Source: Pseudomonadota bacterium | Lineage (GTDB): Bacteria; Pseudomonadota; Alphaproteobacteria; Sphingomonadales; Sphingomonadaceae | Length of the DNA: 64,000 nt | NCBI GenBank assembly: GCA_023418595.1 | Contig: JAEZZI010000021.1 | Span: 1-64,000, forward strand | Reading direction: 5' to 3' | In this document: one piece after another, positions 28,282 through 38,203 of the stretch | Position numbering within the stretch: position 1 is the first letter of the stretch | Layout: every line of letters starts with the position of its first letter | Position numbers and translations under genes: made by a program | Notes under the pieces: model-generated | Told to the model about the DNA's origin: nothing | What the model saw: the letters and a program-made list of their open reading frames with translations, nothing else | The model's database searches: none

Positions 28282-29262
28282 ATGGCCATCGTTTTCGGAA
28301 TCATCGCACTGGTGGTGCTGCTCTACCTGTTCGTCAGCCTGAAAATGGTGCGCCAGGGTTATGAATACACGATCGAGCATTTCGGTCGCTTCACCAACGT
28401 CGCCAAGCCCGGCCTCAACTTCTATCCCGCCTTTTTCTATCGCGTCGGCCGCAAGGTGAACATGATGGAACAGGTGATCGACATTCCGGGCCAGGAAATC
28501 ATCACCAAGGACAACGCCATGATCCAGACGGACGGCGTGGTGTTCTTTCAGGTGCTCGACGCGGCGAAGGCGGCCTATGAGGTGTCCGACCTCTATGTCG
28601 CGCTGCTCCAGCTGACGACGACCAATTTGCGTACGGTGATGGGGTCGATGGACCTCGACGAAACGCTGTCGAAGCGCGACGAGATCAACGCGCGGCTGCT
28701 GTCGGTGGTCGATCACGCGACCACGCCCTGGGGGGTCAAGATCACCCGCGTCGAGATCAAGGACATCCGCCCGCCCGCCGACATCGTTGCCGCGATGGGG
28801 CGCCAGATGAAGGCCGAGCGCGAAAAGCGCGCCAACATCCTCGACGCCGAGGGCAGCCGCGCGTCGGACATTCTGCGCGCCGAGGGCGCGAAACAGGCAC
28901 GCATTCTGGAAGCCGAGGGCCGCCGGGAATCGGCATTCCGCGACGCCGAAGCGCGCGAGCGCGCCGCAGAGGCCGAGGCCAAAGCGACCGAACTGGTGTC
29001 GAAGGCGGTGGAACAGGGTTCGGCGCAATCGCTCAACTATTTCATCGCGCAGAAATATGTCGAGGCGGTGGGCAAGTTCGCGACCTCGACCAATGCCAAG
29101 ACGATCTTGTTCCCGGTCGAGGCGACGCAGCTGATCGGCACGCTGGGCGGGATCGGCGAATTGGCGCGCGATGCGCTGGGCACCGGCAATGCCTCACCAT
29201 CGCAGCCGGTCGTCGCTCGGCCTTCCAAACCGCCCGCGCCGTTCGGCGAGCGTCAGGAATAG
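28282..29262 (+). CDS. SPFH/band 7 membrane protein (QmcA/stomatin-like)
   Basis: 326 residues from the ATG at 28282, with AAGGGGGAG eight bases upstream; a GTG at 28273 falls within that site. One N-terminal membrane helix (about 4-20), an SPFH domain (about 25-180; QVIDIPGQEIITKDNAMIQTDGVVFFQV) and an alanine/glutamate-rich coiled coil (about 175-245). Such proteins form ring-shaped oligomers in membrane microdomains and modulate membrane proteases such as FtsH. The NfeD partner gene follows after six bases, a classic pairing. Confidence 0.92.
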   Translation: MAIVFGIIALVVLLYLFVSLKMVRQGYEYTIEHFGRFTNVAKPGLNFYPAFFYRVGRKVNMMEQVIDIPGQEIITKDNAMIQTDGVVFFQVLDAAKAAYEVSDLYVALLQLTTTNLRTVMGSMDLDETLSKRDEINARLLSVVDHATTPWGVKITRVEIKDIRPPADIVAAMGRQMKAEREKRANILDAEGSRASDILRAEGAKQARILEAEGRRESAFRDAEARERAAEAEAKATELVSKAVEQGSAQSLNYFIAQKYVEAVGKFATSTNAKTILFPVEATQLIGTLGGIGELARDALGTGNASPSQPVVARPSKPPAPFGERQE

Positions 29263-29268
29263 CTTGGC

Positions 29269-29733
29269 ATGGACGGTTTCGGCGAACCCTGGATGGTGTG
29301 GCTGGCAGTCGCCGGGGTCGCCGCGATCGTCGAACTGATGATCCCCGGCGTATTCCTGGGCTTCGTCGCGATCGGCGCGACGATCACCGCGATCCTGTCG
29401 CTACTCTTCCCCGAACTGGGGCTAGCCGGGCAGCTGGTCAGCGTCGCGGCATGGACCGGCGTGGCAGTGGCGATCGGCAAGCGCTGGTATGGCGGCAGCA
29501 ACGCGATCGAATCGAGCGATCCGCATCTGAACGATCCGATCCATCGTCTGATCGGCGCGCGGGTCGTCGTGGCTCAGGCGATTACCGGCGGCGAAGGCCG
29601 GGTCCGCGTCGGCGACAGCGAATGGCGCGCTTATGGTCCCGATGCCGAGGTCGGTGCGCGGATGCGGGTTACGGGGATCGAGGGCGGCGTGCTGCTGGTC
29701 GAACCGGCAGCGGCAAATCCGCCGCCGCAATAG
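29269..29733 (+). CDS. NfeD family membrane protein
   Basis: 154 residues: two or three membrane helices in the first 70 residues (WLAVAGVAAIVELMIPGVFLGFVAIG) and a C-terminal OB-fold NfeD domain (RLIGARVVVAQAITGGEGRVRVGDSEWRAYG). This is the short class, without the serine-protease domain. It works with the adjacent SPFH protein as a membrane scaffold. Confidence 0.9.
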   Translation: MDGFGEPWMVWLAVAGVAAIVELMIPGVFLGFVAIGATITAILSLLFPELGLAGQLVSVAAWTGVAVAIGKRWYGGSNAIESSDPHLNDPIHRLIGARVVVAQAITGGEGRVRVGDSEWRAYGPDAEVGARMRVTGIEGGVLLVEPAAANPPPQ

Positions 29734-29756
29734 GCCCGTTCCGCTTAGACCTTGGC

Positions 29757-29833
29757 CGTCATTGCGAACGCGGCGAAGCAATCCAGAGCAGCGCCCGACC
29801 CGGCTGGATTGCTTCGCTACGCTCGCAATGACG
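29757..29833. repeat. Intergenic inverted repeat family B, full copy
   Basis: CGTCATTGCGA... and ...TCGCAATGACG form outer arms, with CGAAGCAATCCAG/CTGGATTGCTTCG inside and about 18 bases in the centre. It lies between convergent nfeD and mscS. A partial copy lies at 59261-59317. Confidence 0.8.
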
Positions 29834-29851
29834 GAGCGGGTTCTTGCGACG

Positions 29852-30943
29852 TCATACCCCCTCCACCACCGCGCGCGTCCTCGGCAATGCTTCCGGCATT
29901 TCCTCCCGAATGAACGCCAGCATCGCCTCGCGCACATCGCAGCGCAGGTCGAACGCCTGCCCGGCATCCGCCGCGGTCATGATCCCGCGCAACTGGATCG
30001 CATCGGCGGTCGTATCTGTCAGCTGCAACCCCATCGCCCGCCCGTCCCAGCGCGGATTGGCGCGCACCACCTCCTCGAACTTGGCGCGGAGGCGTGGCAC
30101 GTCGGCGGTGGGATCGAGCCAGAAGAAGACGCTGCCCAAAATCTTGGACGACGACCGCGTCCAGTTTTCGAAACTCTGCTCCAGAAACCGGCTGACGGGC
30201 ACCACCAGCCGCCGCTCGTCCCAGATCGCGACGACGACATAGGTCAGGCGGATTTCCTCGATCCGCCCCCATTCGCCGTCGATGATGACGACATCGTCGA
30301 TGCGGATCGGCTCGGTAAAGGCCATCTGGATACCGGCGATCAGGTTCTTGAGCGCAGGCTGCGCCGCCGCGCCGACCGCCAGGCCGACGATGCCCGCCGA
30401 CGCCATCAGCGTGACGCCGACCGCGCGAATGCTGGGGATCGACAGCAGCATCAGGCAGATGGTGATGAAACCGACCACGAAGATCGCGATGCGCGTCAGG
30501 ATCGCGCTGCGCGTCCGCCTGCGTCGTGCCGCCAGATTGTCGGGAACCGAAATGTCCGCCGTCAGCGTGACGACATCGGCCATCGCCCGGATCATCGCGA
30601 TCGCCAGCCAGCCGATCAGGAGCGGCACCGCCATCCCTGCCGCGAGCGTCCAGAACCGGTCGGCGCTGTCGGGCAAATGGAGAAACCCGCGAACCGCGGC
30701 CAGCGCCAGCGCAACCGCGATCCAGCGGGTCGGGCGATAGGCCTTTGCCAGGATCACGTCGTCGGCCGATCCCGGCGACCGCGCGGCGATCCGGCGCGCG
30801 ATCGCGGCGCCGACTCTGTGGATGATCAGCGCGATGCCGACGGCCAGCGCGACCACCGCCAGATCGACGACCAGGATCGGCAGTTCGATCCCCCACAGGC
30901 GCGTCGAAGCGAGCGACATTCCGGCAATTTCGATTCGTTGCAT
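29852..30943 (-). CDS. MscS-family mechanosensitive channel
   Basis: 363 residues. About four membrane helices precede the pore-lining region GVTLMASAGIVGLAVGAAAQPALKNLIAGIQ (about 177-207) and the beta domain (IDDVVIIDGEWGRIEEI). The channel opens under membrane tension to release solutes on hypo-osmotic shock. Upstream ATGs allow small changes at the N-terminus (M1 or M9). Ends in a region of family-B repeat; the promoter side holds a family-C repeat. Confidence 0.9.
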   Translation of the reverse strand: MQRIEIAGMSLASTRLWGIELPILVVDLAVVALAVGIALIIHRVGAAIARRIAARSPGSADDVILAKAYRPTRWIAVALALAAVRGFLHLPDSADRFWTLAAGMAVPLLIGWLAIAMIRAMADVVTLTADISVPDNLAARRRRTRSAILTRIAIFVVGFITICLMLLSIPSIRAVGVTLMASAGIVGLAVGAAAQPALKNLIAGIQMAFTEPIRIDDVVIIDGEWGRIEEIRLTYVVVAIWDERRLVVPVSRFLEQSFENWTRSSSKILGSVFFWLDPTADVPRLRAKFEEVVRANPRWDGRAMGLQLTDTTADAIQLRGIMTAADAGQAFDLRCDVREAMLAFIREEMPEALPRTRAVVEGV

Positions 30944-31038
30944 GCCCCGTCAACCGGTCCGGCACGCAAGCGTTCCAATTATGTCGGCTAGAGAAGCCTC
31001 GCCTCCACCGTCATTGCGAGCCCTAACCTGCCCCTGCA

Positions 31039-31111
31039 CGTCATTCCCGCGCAGACGGGAATCCATAACCCATGTCAGTGCTTATGGATTCCCGCCTGCG
31101 CGGGAATGACG
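31039..31111. repeat. Intergenic inverted repeat family C, full copy
   Basis: CGTCATTCCCGCGCAGACGGG opens and CCCGCCTGCGCGGGAATGACG closes the element, with inner arms AATCCATAA/TTATGGATT. A half copy lies at 60212-60239. Located between the mscS start and the pckA end. Confidence 0.8.
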
Positions 31112-31138
31112 ATGAACTAATGACAGACCGTTTCGCAT

Positions 31139-32746
31139 TTACGCCGGCTGCGTCACCCGCGGCGCGGATTGCCGCACGCCTTCATCCACCGCATCCGCAA
31201 ATTGGGCGAAATTCTCGTTGAATTGATCGACGAGCTTGGCCGCAGTCGCGTCATATTCGGCCTTGTTCGTCCAGGTCTCGCGCGGATCGAGGATCGCGTC
31301 GTCGACGCCCGGCACGCTCACCGGCACCTTGAACCCGAAATTGGGATCGGTACGGAACTCGGCCCCGTTCAGGCTACCGTCGAGCGCGGCGTTGAGCAGC
31401 GCGCGCGTCGCCTTGATCGGCATCCGGTTGCCGACGCCGTATTTGCCGCCGGTCCACCCGGTGTTGACCAGCCAGCAATCGACCGCCCCCCTGGCGATGC
31501 GTTCTTTCAACAGATTGCCATAGATGCTCGGGTGACGCGGCATGAACGGCGCGCCGAAACAGGTCGAGAAGGTCGCCTCCGGCTCGGTCACGCCGATCTC
31601 GGTGCCCGCCACCCGCGCGGTATAGCCCGACAGGAAATGATACATCGCCTGATCCGGCGTCAGCTTGGCGATCGGCGGCAGCACGCCATAAGCATCGGCG
31701 GTCAGCATCACGATGTTCTTCGGCACCGGCCCCATATTTTTCTCAGAGGCATTCGGAATGAAATCGATGGGATAGGCGCCGCGGGTGTTCTCCGCCAGCG
31801 TCGCATCGTCGAGGTCGAGTTCGCGCGTGTCCGGGTCCATCACGACATTTTCGAGCACCGTGCCGAAGCGCCTGGTGGTCGCAAAGATTTCAGGCTCGGC
31901 ATCCGCCGACAAGCGGATCATCTTGGCATAGCAGCCGCCTTCGAAATTGAAGACCGCTGTATCCGACCAGCCATGTTCGTCGTCGCCGATCAGGGTGCGG
32001 CTGGCATCGGCACTGAGCGTCGTCTTGCCGGTGCCCGACAGCCCGAAGAACACCGCCGTATCGCCATTCGGTCCGATATTTGCGGAACAATGCATCGGCA
32101 TGATGCCGTCGGCGGGCAACAGATAGTTGAGCAGGCCGAACACGCTTTTCTTCATCTCACCTGCATAGGCGGTGCCGCCAATCAGGATCAGTTTCTCGGT
32201 GAAGCTGACCGCGATCACCGTTTCGCTGCGACACCCGTGGCGTGCGGGATCGGCGCGGAAACTCGGCAGGTCGATGATCGTATAATCCGGGCGAAATCCG
32301 GCCAGCGCTTCGGCTTCGGGGCGAACCAACATCGTGCGGATGAAAAGGTTATGCCACGCAAACTCGTTGATGACGCGCACATTGACGCGGTGCTCGGGCT
32401 GCGATCCGCCGAACAGGTCCTGAACGAACAAGATATCCTTCTGGCCTAGCGCGCTCAGAAAATCAGCCTTGAGCGCGGCGAAATGCTCGGGCGTCATCCC
32501 CTTGTTCGACTTGCCCCACCAGATGGTGTCTTCGGTCTCGGCATCGCGGACGATGAACTTGTCCTGCGCCGACCGCCCGGTGTGCTTGCCGGTCGCAACC
32601 ACCAGCGGGCCTTCCTTTGCCAGCTTGCCTTCGCCGCGCGCCAGCGCCTGCTCGACCAGGGCTGCGGTCTGGAGGTTCCAGTGGAGCGCCGCATCGGTAG
32701 CGATGCCCTGCGCTTCGAGGTCGAAACTCGGTTTACGATCAGTCAC
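31139..32746 (-). CDS. pckA: Phosphoenolpyruvate carboxykinase (ATP)
   Basis: 535 residues. Converts oxaloacetate and ATP to PEP, CO2 and ADP, the entry step of gluconeogenesis. Kinase-1a loop [25 protein letters not shown], and the substrate/metal region FEGGCYAK are intact. Transcribed divergently from chvI over a 171-base region carrying two palindromes. The pckA-chvI arrangement is common in alphaproteobacteria, where ChvI can control pckA. Confidence 0.96.
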   Translation of the reverse strand: MTDRKPSFDLEAQGIATDAALHWNLQTAALVEQALARGEGKLAKEGPLVVATGKHTGRSAQDKFIVRDAETEDTIWWGKSNKGMTPEHFAALKADFLSALGQKDILFVQDLFGGSQPEHRVNVRVINEFAWHNLFIRTMLVRPEAEALAGFRPDYTIIDLPSFRADPARHGCRSETVIAVSFTEKLILIGGTAYAGEMKKSVFGLLNYLLPADGIMPMHCSANIGPNGDTAVFFGLSGTGKTTLSADASRTLIGDDEHGWSDTAVFNFEGGCYAKMIRLSADAEPEIFATTRRFGTVLENVVMDPDTRELDLDDATLAENTRGAYPIDFIPNASEKNMGPVPKNIVMLTADAYGVLPPIAKLTPDQAMYHFLSGYTARVAGTEIGVTEPEATFSTCFGAPFMPRHPSIYGNLLKERIARGAVDCWLVNTGWTGGKYGVGNRMPIKATRALLNAALDGSLNGAEFRTDPNFGFKVPVSVPGVDDAILDPRETWTNKAEYDATAAKLVDQFNENFAQFADAVDEGVRQSAPRVTQPA

Positions 32747-32780
32747 TTCTCTCTCCCCAGGTCCGTTCGCTCACGGACCG

Positions 32781-32790
32781 CATACGTATG
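32781..32790. promoter_or_regulatory. 10-bp palindrome CATACGTATG in the pckA-chvI divide
   Basis: Perfect palindrome 35 bases upstream of the pckA ATG; may be a regulatory site. Short enough that chance cannot be excluded. Confidence 0.3.
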
Positions 32791-32834
32791 TCTTTTGGGT
32801 CGCGCTTATGGAGCGACTCGCCCCCGGTCAATCA

Positions 32835-32848
32835 GGTAACCGGTTACC
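32835..32848. promoter_or_regulatory. 14-bp perfect palindrome, LacI-type operator candidate
   Basis: GGTAACCGGTTACC lies midway between the divergent pckA and chvI starts. The central CCGG and GTAAC arms resemble operators of LacI-family regulators of sugar metabolism, and could make pckA respond to carbon source. No LacI-family gene is in the window. Confidence 0.5.
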
Positions 32849-32917
32849 GCGAATTGAGCCGTGCCGCTTTTTGGTCTAGGCGTTGGAAATGGGTTCGAAA
32901 CAACCGCCTGCCGCGCG

Positions 32918-33625
32918 ATGACGGCAACGATCGCGCTGGTCGACGACGACCGCAATATCCTGACCTCGGTATCGATCGCGCTTCAGGCCGAGGGATTTCT
33001 GACGCGCGTCTATTCGGACGGCGAAACCGCGCTCAAGGCTTTTGCCGACAATCCGCCCGACATGGCGGTGCTCGATATCAAGATGCCGCGGATGGACGGG
33101 CTGGAGGTGCTGCGCCGCCTGCGCGAGAAAAGCCAGATTCCGGTCATCTTTCTGACCAGCAAGGACGATGAGCTGGACGAGGCGCTGGGGCTGGCGATGG
33201 GCGCCGACGATTATATCGCCAAGCCGTTTTCGCAACGCCTGCTGATCGCGCGCATCCGCGCCATCCTGCGCCGCACCGATGCCAGCATCCGCGTCGGCGA
33301 CGGCAGCGATCAGGAAGCCCCCGCGATCCTCGAACGCGGCAAGCTGATGATGGACCCGGCGCGCCACCGCGTCACCTGGGGCGGCGAAGCGGTCACGCTG
33401 ACTGTCACCGAGTTCATGATCCTGGAAACGCTCGCGCAGCGCCCCGGCGTCGTCAAATCGCGCAACCAGCTGATGGATGCCGCCTATCAGGACGACATCT
33501 ACGTCGACGATCGCACCATCGACAGCCACATCAAACGCGTCCGCCGCAAATTCCGCCAGGTCGATGACAAGTTCGACGCCATCGAGACGCTCTATGGCGC
33601 CGGATACCGATTTAACGACGAGTGA
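32918..33625 (+). CDS. chvI: Response regulator ChvI (OmpR family)
   Basis: 235 residues from the ATG at 32918, the family start ([15 protein letters not shown]). Receiver domain 4-120 with acidic pocket D9-D11, phospho-acceptor D53 in [12 protein letters not shown], and the lysine of FLTSKDDE; OmpR-type winged helix at 140-232. ChvI with sensor ChvG controls envelope, acid stress and central carbon genes in alphaproteobacteria. It overlaps chvG by 32 bases. Confidence 0.93.
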   Translation: MTATIALVDDDRNILTSVSIALQAEGFLTRVYSDGETALKAFADNPPDMAVLDIKMPRMDGLEVLRRLREKSQIPVIFLTSKDDELDEALGLAMGADDYIAKPFSQRLLIARIRAILRRTDASIRVGDGSDQEAPAILERGKLMMDPARHRVTWGGEAVTLTVTEFMILETLAQRPGVVKSRNQLMDAAYQDDIYVDDRTIDSHIKRVRRKFRQVDDKFDAIETLYGAGYRFNDE

Positions 33626-35186
33626 CGACCGCGACCTGTCGCTCCGCTGGTCGGGGCGCGTGTCGCTTACCGCCCGGATATTGGCGGTCAATGCGCTGGC
33701 ATTGGGGCTGGTCGCGGGTGGTTTCTTCTATCTCGACACCTATCGCGCGCGGATCGTCGACAACCGGCTGGCGCTGGCGAGTGCCGAGGCGCAGCTGATT
33801 TCTCAGGCGATCATGGCCGCGCCGCCGCCCGAACGCGAAGGGCTGGTGATGCGGCTCGCCCGGATCACCGACAAGCGCATCCGCCTCTACAATGCCGACG
33901 GGACGACAATCAGCGACAGCCTGGCGCTGGGGGTCCGCAATTTCCAGCTGCGCGACCCCGACAAGGAGCCGTGGCAACAGGATTTCGCCCGCGCGCTGGA
34001 TGCCGCGATCGACACCATCGTCGCCAATCCGCGCGATCCGCTGTTCCGCGAGCGCGGCCCCGACGAGGGGTTGCGCTGGCCCGATGTGGTCACCGCCAGC
34101 AGCGCGCGCGCAGCGACTGCCAGCGTCTGGCGCGCGCCCGACCGGACGCCGGTGCTGACCGCCGCCGCCCCGCTGGGCAATCGCGGCAACACGATCCTGA
34201 CCACCGACAATGCGGTCGATATTACCGAGACGGTGCGCGTCGAGCGCTTTCGCCTGACGATGGTGCTCGGCATCGCCGTCCTGTTGTCGCTGCTGTTGTC
34301 GCTGTTCCTCGCACGCACCATCGTCCGGCCCTTGCGCCATCTGGCGCGTGCGGCGCTACGGGTGCGGCTGGGCCGCGCGCGTGAGGTCGTCGTGCCCCGC
34401 CTGCCCGATCGCCGCGACGAAATCGGGATGCTGGCGCGCGCGCTGTCGGACATGAGCCAGGCGTTGCGCGCCCGCATCGACGCGACCGAGGCGTTTGCGG
34501 CGGACGTGACGCACGAGCTGAAAAACCCCCTCGCCTCGCTGCGATCGGCGGTCGAGGGGCTGGAGCGGATCGAGGATCCCGCGCTGCGGGCCCAATTGGT
34601 CGCGGTGATCCACGACGATGTGTTGCGGCTCGACCGGCTGATTACCGACATTTCGGACGCCTCCCGACTCGATGCGCAGTTGAGCCGGGCGCAGTTCGAA
34701 GAAGTGGACATGAGCGGCTTGCTTGCCGCGATCATTGATGGTTATCGCCAGCGCGCCATGCCGGAAGGGGTGACGATCGAACTGGGCGCGGTGCCCGGCG
34801 AACCCGCGACGGTGCTGGGCGAAGGCGCTCGGCTGGAGCGGGTGTTCGACAATCTGGTCGCCAACGCGCTGTCCTTCTCTCCCCCCGGCGGCACGGTGAC
34901 GGTCCGCATTGCCGACCTGCATGATTGGGTCGAGGTGAGCGTCGAGGATCAGGGACCGGGCGTCGCCAACGAGGCGCGAGAGGCGATTTTCCGCCGTTTC
35001 CATTCCGACCGACCCGACGCGGAAGCTTTCGGCAAGCATTCGGGGCTAGGCCTTGCCATCGCGCGAACGATCGTCGAGGCGCATCAGGGCGGGATCGGGG
35101 TCGAATCGCGCGGCGACGGCGGTCGCGGCGCGCGCTTTGTCGTCAGACTGCCCAAGGCGCGCGAACGGCAGAGTGAGGAACGATGA
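33594..35186 (+). CDS. chvG: Sensor histidine kinase ChvG
   Basis: 530 residues. Two membrane helices (about 28-48 and 221-242) flank a periplasmic sensor domain of about 170 residues; HAMP (about 243-295), HisKA with H307 in [13 protein letters not shown], and an HATPase with N-box NLVANAL, G1 DQGPG and G2 GLGLA. Unlike the kinase at 5.2 kb, all boxes are intact. In rhizobia the periplasmic protein ExoR inhibits the sensor; no exoR-like gene is in the window. The start lies inside chvI. Confidence 0.92.
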   Translation: MAPDTDLTTSDDRDLSLRWSGRVSLTARILAVNALALGLVAGGFFYLDTYRARIVDNRLALASAEAQLISQAIMAAPPPEREGLVMRLARITDKRIRLYNADGTTISDSLALGVRNFQLRDPDKEPWQQDFARALDAAIDTIVANPRDPLFRERGPDEGLRWPDVVTASSARAATASVWRAPDRTPVLTAAAPLGNRGNTILTTDNAVDITETVRVERFRLTMVLGIAVLLSLLLSLFLARTIVRPLRHLARAALRVRLGRAREVVVPRLPDRRDEIGMLARALSDMSQALRARIDATEAFAADVTHELKNPLASLRSAVEGLERIEDPALRAQLVAVIHDDVLRLDRLITDISDASRLDAQLSRAQFEEVDMSGLLAAIIDGYRQRAMPEGVTIELGAVPGEPATVLGEGARLERVFDNLVANALSFSPPGGTVTVRIADLHDWVEVSVEDQGPGVANEAREAIFRRFHSDRPDAEAFGKHSGLGLAIARTIVEAHQGGIGVESRGDGGRGARFVVRLPKARERQSEER

Positions 35187-35623
35187 GCCGGTTATCGTCG
35201 GAAACATTGCACGCCAGCTGCGTGGCGATCGGCGGGCACGCGGTGCTGATCGAGGGGCGATCGGGCACTGGCAAGTCCGATCTGGCGCTGCGGTTAATCG
35301 ATCGCGGCGCGGTGCTGGTCAGCGACGATTACACCATCCTGACGCGCCGCGACGGCACGCTGACCGCGACTCCGCCCGCCAATATCGCGGGCCGCATGGA
35401 AGTGCGCGGTCTGGGATTGATCGAGGTCGATCATGAGACCGACGTTCCCGTCGCCTTGGTGGTCGTGGCCGACACCGATCCGGTGCGGATGCCCGAAGAG
35501 AATGCGCGGCGTGCCATTGCCGGGGTGATGCTGCCCGAGCTTCGCCTGTCGTTGCTGGAGCCCTCTGCGCCGATCAAGGTCGAGCGCGCGCTGGCCGCAA
35601 CGCTGGGTGCGCGCCGGCCATGA
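35183..35623 (+). CDS. hprK: HPr kinase/phosphorylase, short alphaproteobacterial type
   Basis: 146 residues, corresponding only to the C-terminal catalytic half of Firmicute HprK. Walker A GRSGTGKS at 25-32 and the signature EVRGLGLIEV near 73-83 are present. It phosphorylates and dephosphorylates the seryl residue of HPr. Overlaps chvG by four bases and rapZ by four bases; one operon with the PTS genes downstream. Confidence 0.92.
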   Translation: MSRLSSETLHASCVAIGGHAVLIEGRSGTGKSDLALRLIDRGAVLVSDDYTILTRRDGTLTATPPANIAGRMEVRGLGLIEVDHETDVPVALVVVADTDPVRMPEENARRAIAGVMLPELRLSLLEPSAPIKVERALAATLGARRP

Positions 35624-36558
35624 GCACGGCGCCACCCAAACGCATCCTCCTCGTCACCGGCATGTCGGGCGCCGGCAAGTCGACCGTGCTGCGCACGCTG
35701 GAGGATCTGGGCTGGGAAACCGTCGATAACCTGCCCGTCCTGTTGCTCGAACGACTGCTCGGCACCGCGCTTCCCGATGACGGGCGCGACGATGCGCCGC
35801 TGGCGGTGGGATTCGGCACGACGACGCGGGGCTTCGATGCCGAACGGATCGTCAAGCGGATCAAGATGCTGCGCGGGGATCATGGGCACGAGATCGGAAC
35901 ACTGTTCCTGGAATGCGCCGGCGTCGAGCTGGAACGTCGTTATTCGGAAACGCGGCGGCGGCATCCGATGGCGCTCGACCGGCCCGCCGCCGACGGGATC
36001 GCGCGTGAACGCGAACAGCTGATGCCGCTCCGCCGCTGGGCCAACCGGCTGATCGACACCACTAGTTTGCGATCGAACGAACTCGCCAGCCTGATCCGTA
36101 ACACGTTCGGAGAGGGACGCGAGGGGCCGACGCTGACCATCATGTCGTTCGGCTTCGCGCGCGGATTGCCCAGCAACGCCGATCTGGTGTTCGACATGCG
36201 GTTCCTCCAGAACCCGCATTGGGTGCCCGAATTGCGCCCCGGCACCGGACAGGATGCTGCGGTTGCCGATTATGTCCGCGCCGACCCCGCCTATCCGCTG
36301 GTCGATCGGATCGAACAGCTGATCGTTGATCTGTTGCCGCGCTACCGGGCGGAGGGGAAATCCTATCTGACCGTCGCGATCGGCTGTACCGGGGGGAGAC
36401 ACCGGTCGGTCCATGTCGCCGAACGTGTCGCGAATAGGTTGCGTGACGCGGGATTTTCGCCCACGCTATACCATCGTGATCTGGGTACAGCGCCGCAAGA
36501 CGCGCTAGAGCCGGCTCCGGTCGTCAGGACGGAAACACGCGGGAATACGGGTCAATGA
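35620..36558 (+). CDS. rapZ: RNase adapter / nucleotide-binding protein RapZ
   Basis: 312 residues. N-terminal Walker A GMSGAGKS (14-21), then a C-terminal domain with FGFARGLP, DMRFLQNPHW and IGCTGGRHRSV, the last being an RNA- or metabolite-binding signature. In E. coli RapZ guides RNase E to the sRNA GlmZ and senses glucosamine-6-phosphate; in alphaproteobacteria its RNA target is not established. Co-transcribed between hprK and the PTS EIIA gene. Confidence 0.93.
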   Translation: MSTAPPKRILLVTGMSGAGKSTVLRTLEDLGWETVDNLPVLLLERLLGTALPDDGRDDAPLAVGFGTTTRGFDAERIVKRIKMLRGDHGHEIGTLFLECAGVELERRYSETRRRHPMALDRPAADGIAREREQLMPLRRWANRLIDTTSLRSNELASLIRNTFGEGREGPTLTIMSFGFARGLPSNADLVFDMRFLQNPHWVPELRPGTGQDAAVADYVRADPAYPLVDRIEQLIVDLLPRYRAEGKSYLTVAIGCTGGRHRSVHVAERVANRLRDAGFSPTLYHRDLGTAPQDALEPAPVVRTETRGNTGQ

Positions 36559-36962
36559 TCGGTTTGGTTTTGGTGACTCATGGGCGGCTGGCCCACGAGT
36601 TCGTCGTCGCGATGGCCCATGTGGTGGGCGATCAGGAGCGGATCATGCCGGTATCGATCGGTCCCGACGACGACATGGAGGAGCGCCGCGCCGACATCGC
36701 CGCCGCAATCGCAGAGGTCGATGCAGGCCAGGGCGTGATCGTCCTGACCGACCTGTTCGGCGGCACGCCGTCGAACCTGGCCATCTCGCTGCTCGAACCC
36801 GGTCGGGTCGAGGTTATCGCGGGCATCAACCTTCCGATGCTGATCCGGCTGGGCGGCGCACGCAAGGCGATGAAGGTCGTCGATGCGGTCGCCGCCGCGC
36901 GCGAGGCGGGCCGCAAATACATCACCGTCGCCTCCGAGGTTCTGGGCGAGGCCGCCGCGTGA
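36555..36962 (+). CDS. PTS EIIA component, mannose type (regulatory PTS)
   Basis: 135 residues. The phospho-accepting histidine is H9 in LVLVTHGRLAHE; VLTDLFGGTPSNLA is the dimer-interface motif. No EIIB/EIIC permease genes lie nearby, so it is expected to regulate, not transport. Overlaps rapZ and HPr genes by four bases each. Confidence 0.92.
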   Translation: MIGLVLVTHGRLAHEFVVAMAHVVGDQERIMPVSIGPDDDMEERRADIAAAIAEVDAGQGVIVLTDLFGGTPSNLAISLLEPGRVEVIAGINLPMLIRLGGARKAMKVVDAVAAAREAGRKYITVASEVLGEAAA

Positions 36963-37231
36963 GTTCGGCCAGCCGGTCGATCGAGATCACCAACAAGCGC
37001 GGGCTTCATGCACGCGCCAGCGCCAAGTTCGTGACCCTCGCCTCTGCCCATCCGGTCGAAGTGACGGTCGAAAAGGACGGGTCGTCGGTGACCGCGACGT
37101 CGATCATGGGGCTGATGATGCTGGGCGCCGCCAAGGGCGACACGATCACCATCAGCGCCGCAGGCGACGGCGCACACGACGCGGTCGAGGCGCTGACGGC
37201 GCTGGTTGCGGAAAAGTTCGGCGAGGAATAG
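36959..37231 (+). CDS. HPr family phosphocarrier protein
   Basis: 90 residues, GTG start. His phosphorylation site H17 in NKRGLHARASA; S48 in TSIMGLMML corresponds to the seryl site phosphorylated by HprK. It relays phosphate from enzyme I (gene not in this window) to the EIIA encoded just upstream. End of the chvI-HPr cluster. Confidence 0.94.
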   Translation: MSSASRSIEITNKRGLHARASAKFVTLASAHPVEVTVEKDGSSVTATSIMGLMMLGAAKGDTITISAAGDGAHDAVEALTALVAEKFGEE

Positions 37232-37240
37232 CGAAGATTT

Positions 37241-37339
37241 CCGTTCGTTCCGTGCGAAGTCGAGGGGCATTTTCGAGCGGAGCGAGAACGCCTCGCTCGC
37301 GCTCGGCAATGCGTCTCGACTTCGCTCGACACGAACGGA
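37241..37339. repeat. Intergenic inverted repeat family D, full copy 1
   Basis: CCGTTCGTTCCGTGCGAAG-TCGAG at the left, CTCGACTTCG...CGAACGG at the right, inverted, with about 45 bases between. It separates the HPr and RNA methyltransferase genes. Confidence 0.75.
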
Positions 37340-37361
37340 TTTGGGTTTAGAGACTGTTTCG

Positions 37362-38174
37362 ATGCGCGAAATCACCGCTTTCTCGAACCCGCTCGTCAAA
37401 TCCGCGCGCAACCTGCGTGAAAAGCGCCACCGCCGCGAACAGGGCAAGTTCCTGGCCGAGGGCTTGCGCATCCTGACCGAAGCGCGCGAGGCGGGCGCGC
37501 TTCCCGACCAGCTCTGGTATGCGCCCGACAGCGCCCGGCACCCGCTGGTCCAGAAACTGATCGCCGCGGTCGAGGCCGATCATGGCGACGCCATCCTGAC
37601 CAATGCCGACATCCTGTCCAAGATTTCGGGCAAGGATAATCCCGGCGCGGTCGTCGGCGTCTATCGCGAGTTCGACACCGGGCTCGAACGGATCGACCGC
37701 ACCACCTCGCCGCTATGGCTGGTCGCCGAGCGCCTGCGCGATCCCGGCAATCTGGGGACGATCCTTCGCACCGCCGATGCGGTCGGCGCGGGCGGCGTCA
37801 TACTGCTCGACGATTGCGTCGATCCCTTTTCGGTCGAGGCGGTGCGCGCCAGCATGGGTGCGCTGTTCACCGTGCCGGTCGCGCGCGCGCGCTGGGATGA
37901 GTTCGAAGCCTGGCTGCGCGGCGGCCCGGGGCAACTCGTCGGGCTGTCGCTCGACGGCGCGGTCGATTACCAGACGCCAGACTATCAGGCACCGACCTTC
38001 CTGCTCACCGGAAACGAAGCGCAAGGGATGCCGCCGCACATGGCCGCCGCCTGCGACGTTCGCGTCAAAATTCCGATGCTGGGCAAGGCCGACAGCCTGA
38101 ACGCCGCCGTCGCGACCTCGGTAATGGCCTATGAAGTGCTGAACCAGCGCCGCGCGTCGGAAACACAGGGTTAA
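37362..38174 (+). CDS. TrmH/SpoU-family RNA 2'-O-methyltransferase
   Basis: 270 residues from the ATG at 37362. An N-terminal L30e-like substrate-binding domain (SARNLREKRHRREQGKFLAEGLRIL) precedes the SPOUT knot: motif 1 LRDPGNLGTILRTADAVG, motif 2 TGNEAQGMP and motif 3 IPMLGKADSLNAAVATSVMAYE. It transfers methyl to a ribose 2'-OH in rRNA or tRNA; the position cannot be assigned. Preceded by a repeat that probably separates it from the PTS operon. Confidence 0.88.
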   Translation: MREITAFSNPLVKSARNLREKRHRREQGKFLAEGLRILTEAREAGALPDQLWYAPDSARHPLVQKLIAAVEADHGDAILTNADILSKISGKDNPGAVVGVYREFDTGLERIDRTTSPLWLVAERLRDPGNLGTILRTADAVGAGGVILLDDCVDPFSVEAVRASMGALFTVPVARARWDEFEAWLRGGPGQLVGLSLDGAVDYQTPDYQAPTFLLTGNEAQGMPPHMAAACDVRVKIPMLGKADSLNAAVATSVMAYEVLNQRRASETQG

Positions 38175-38203
38175 GCCGAACCGGGCTAACGGACCCAACC
38201 AAG

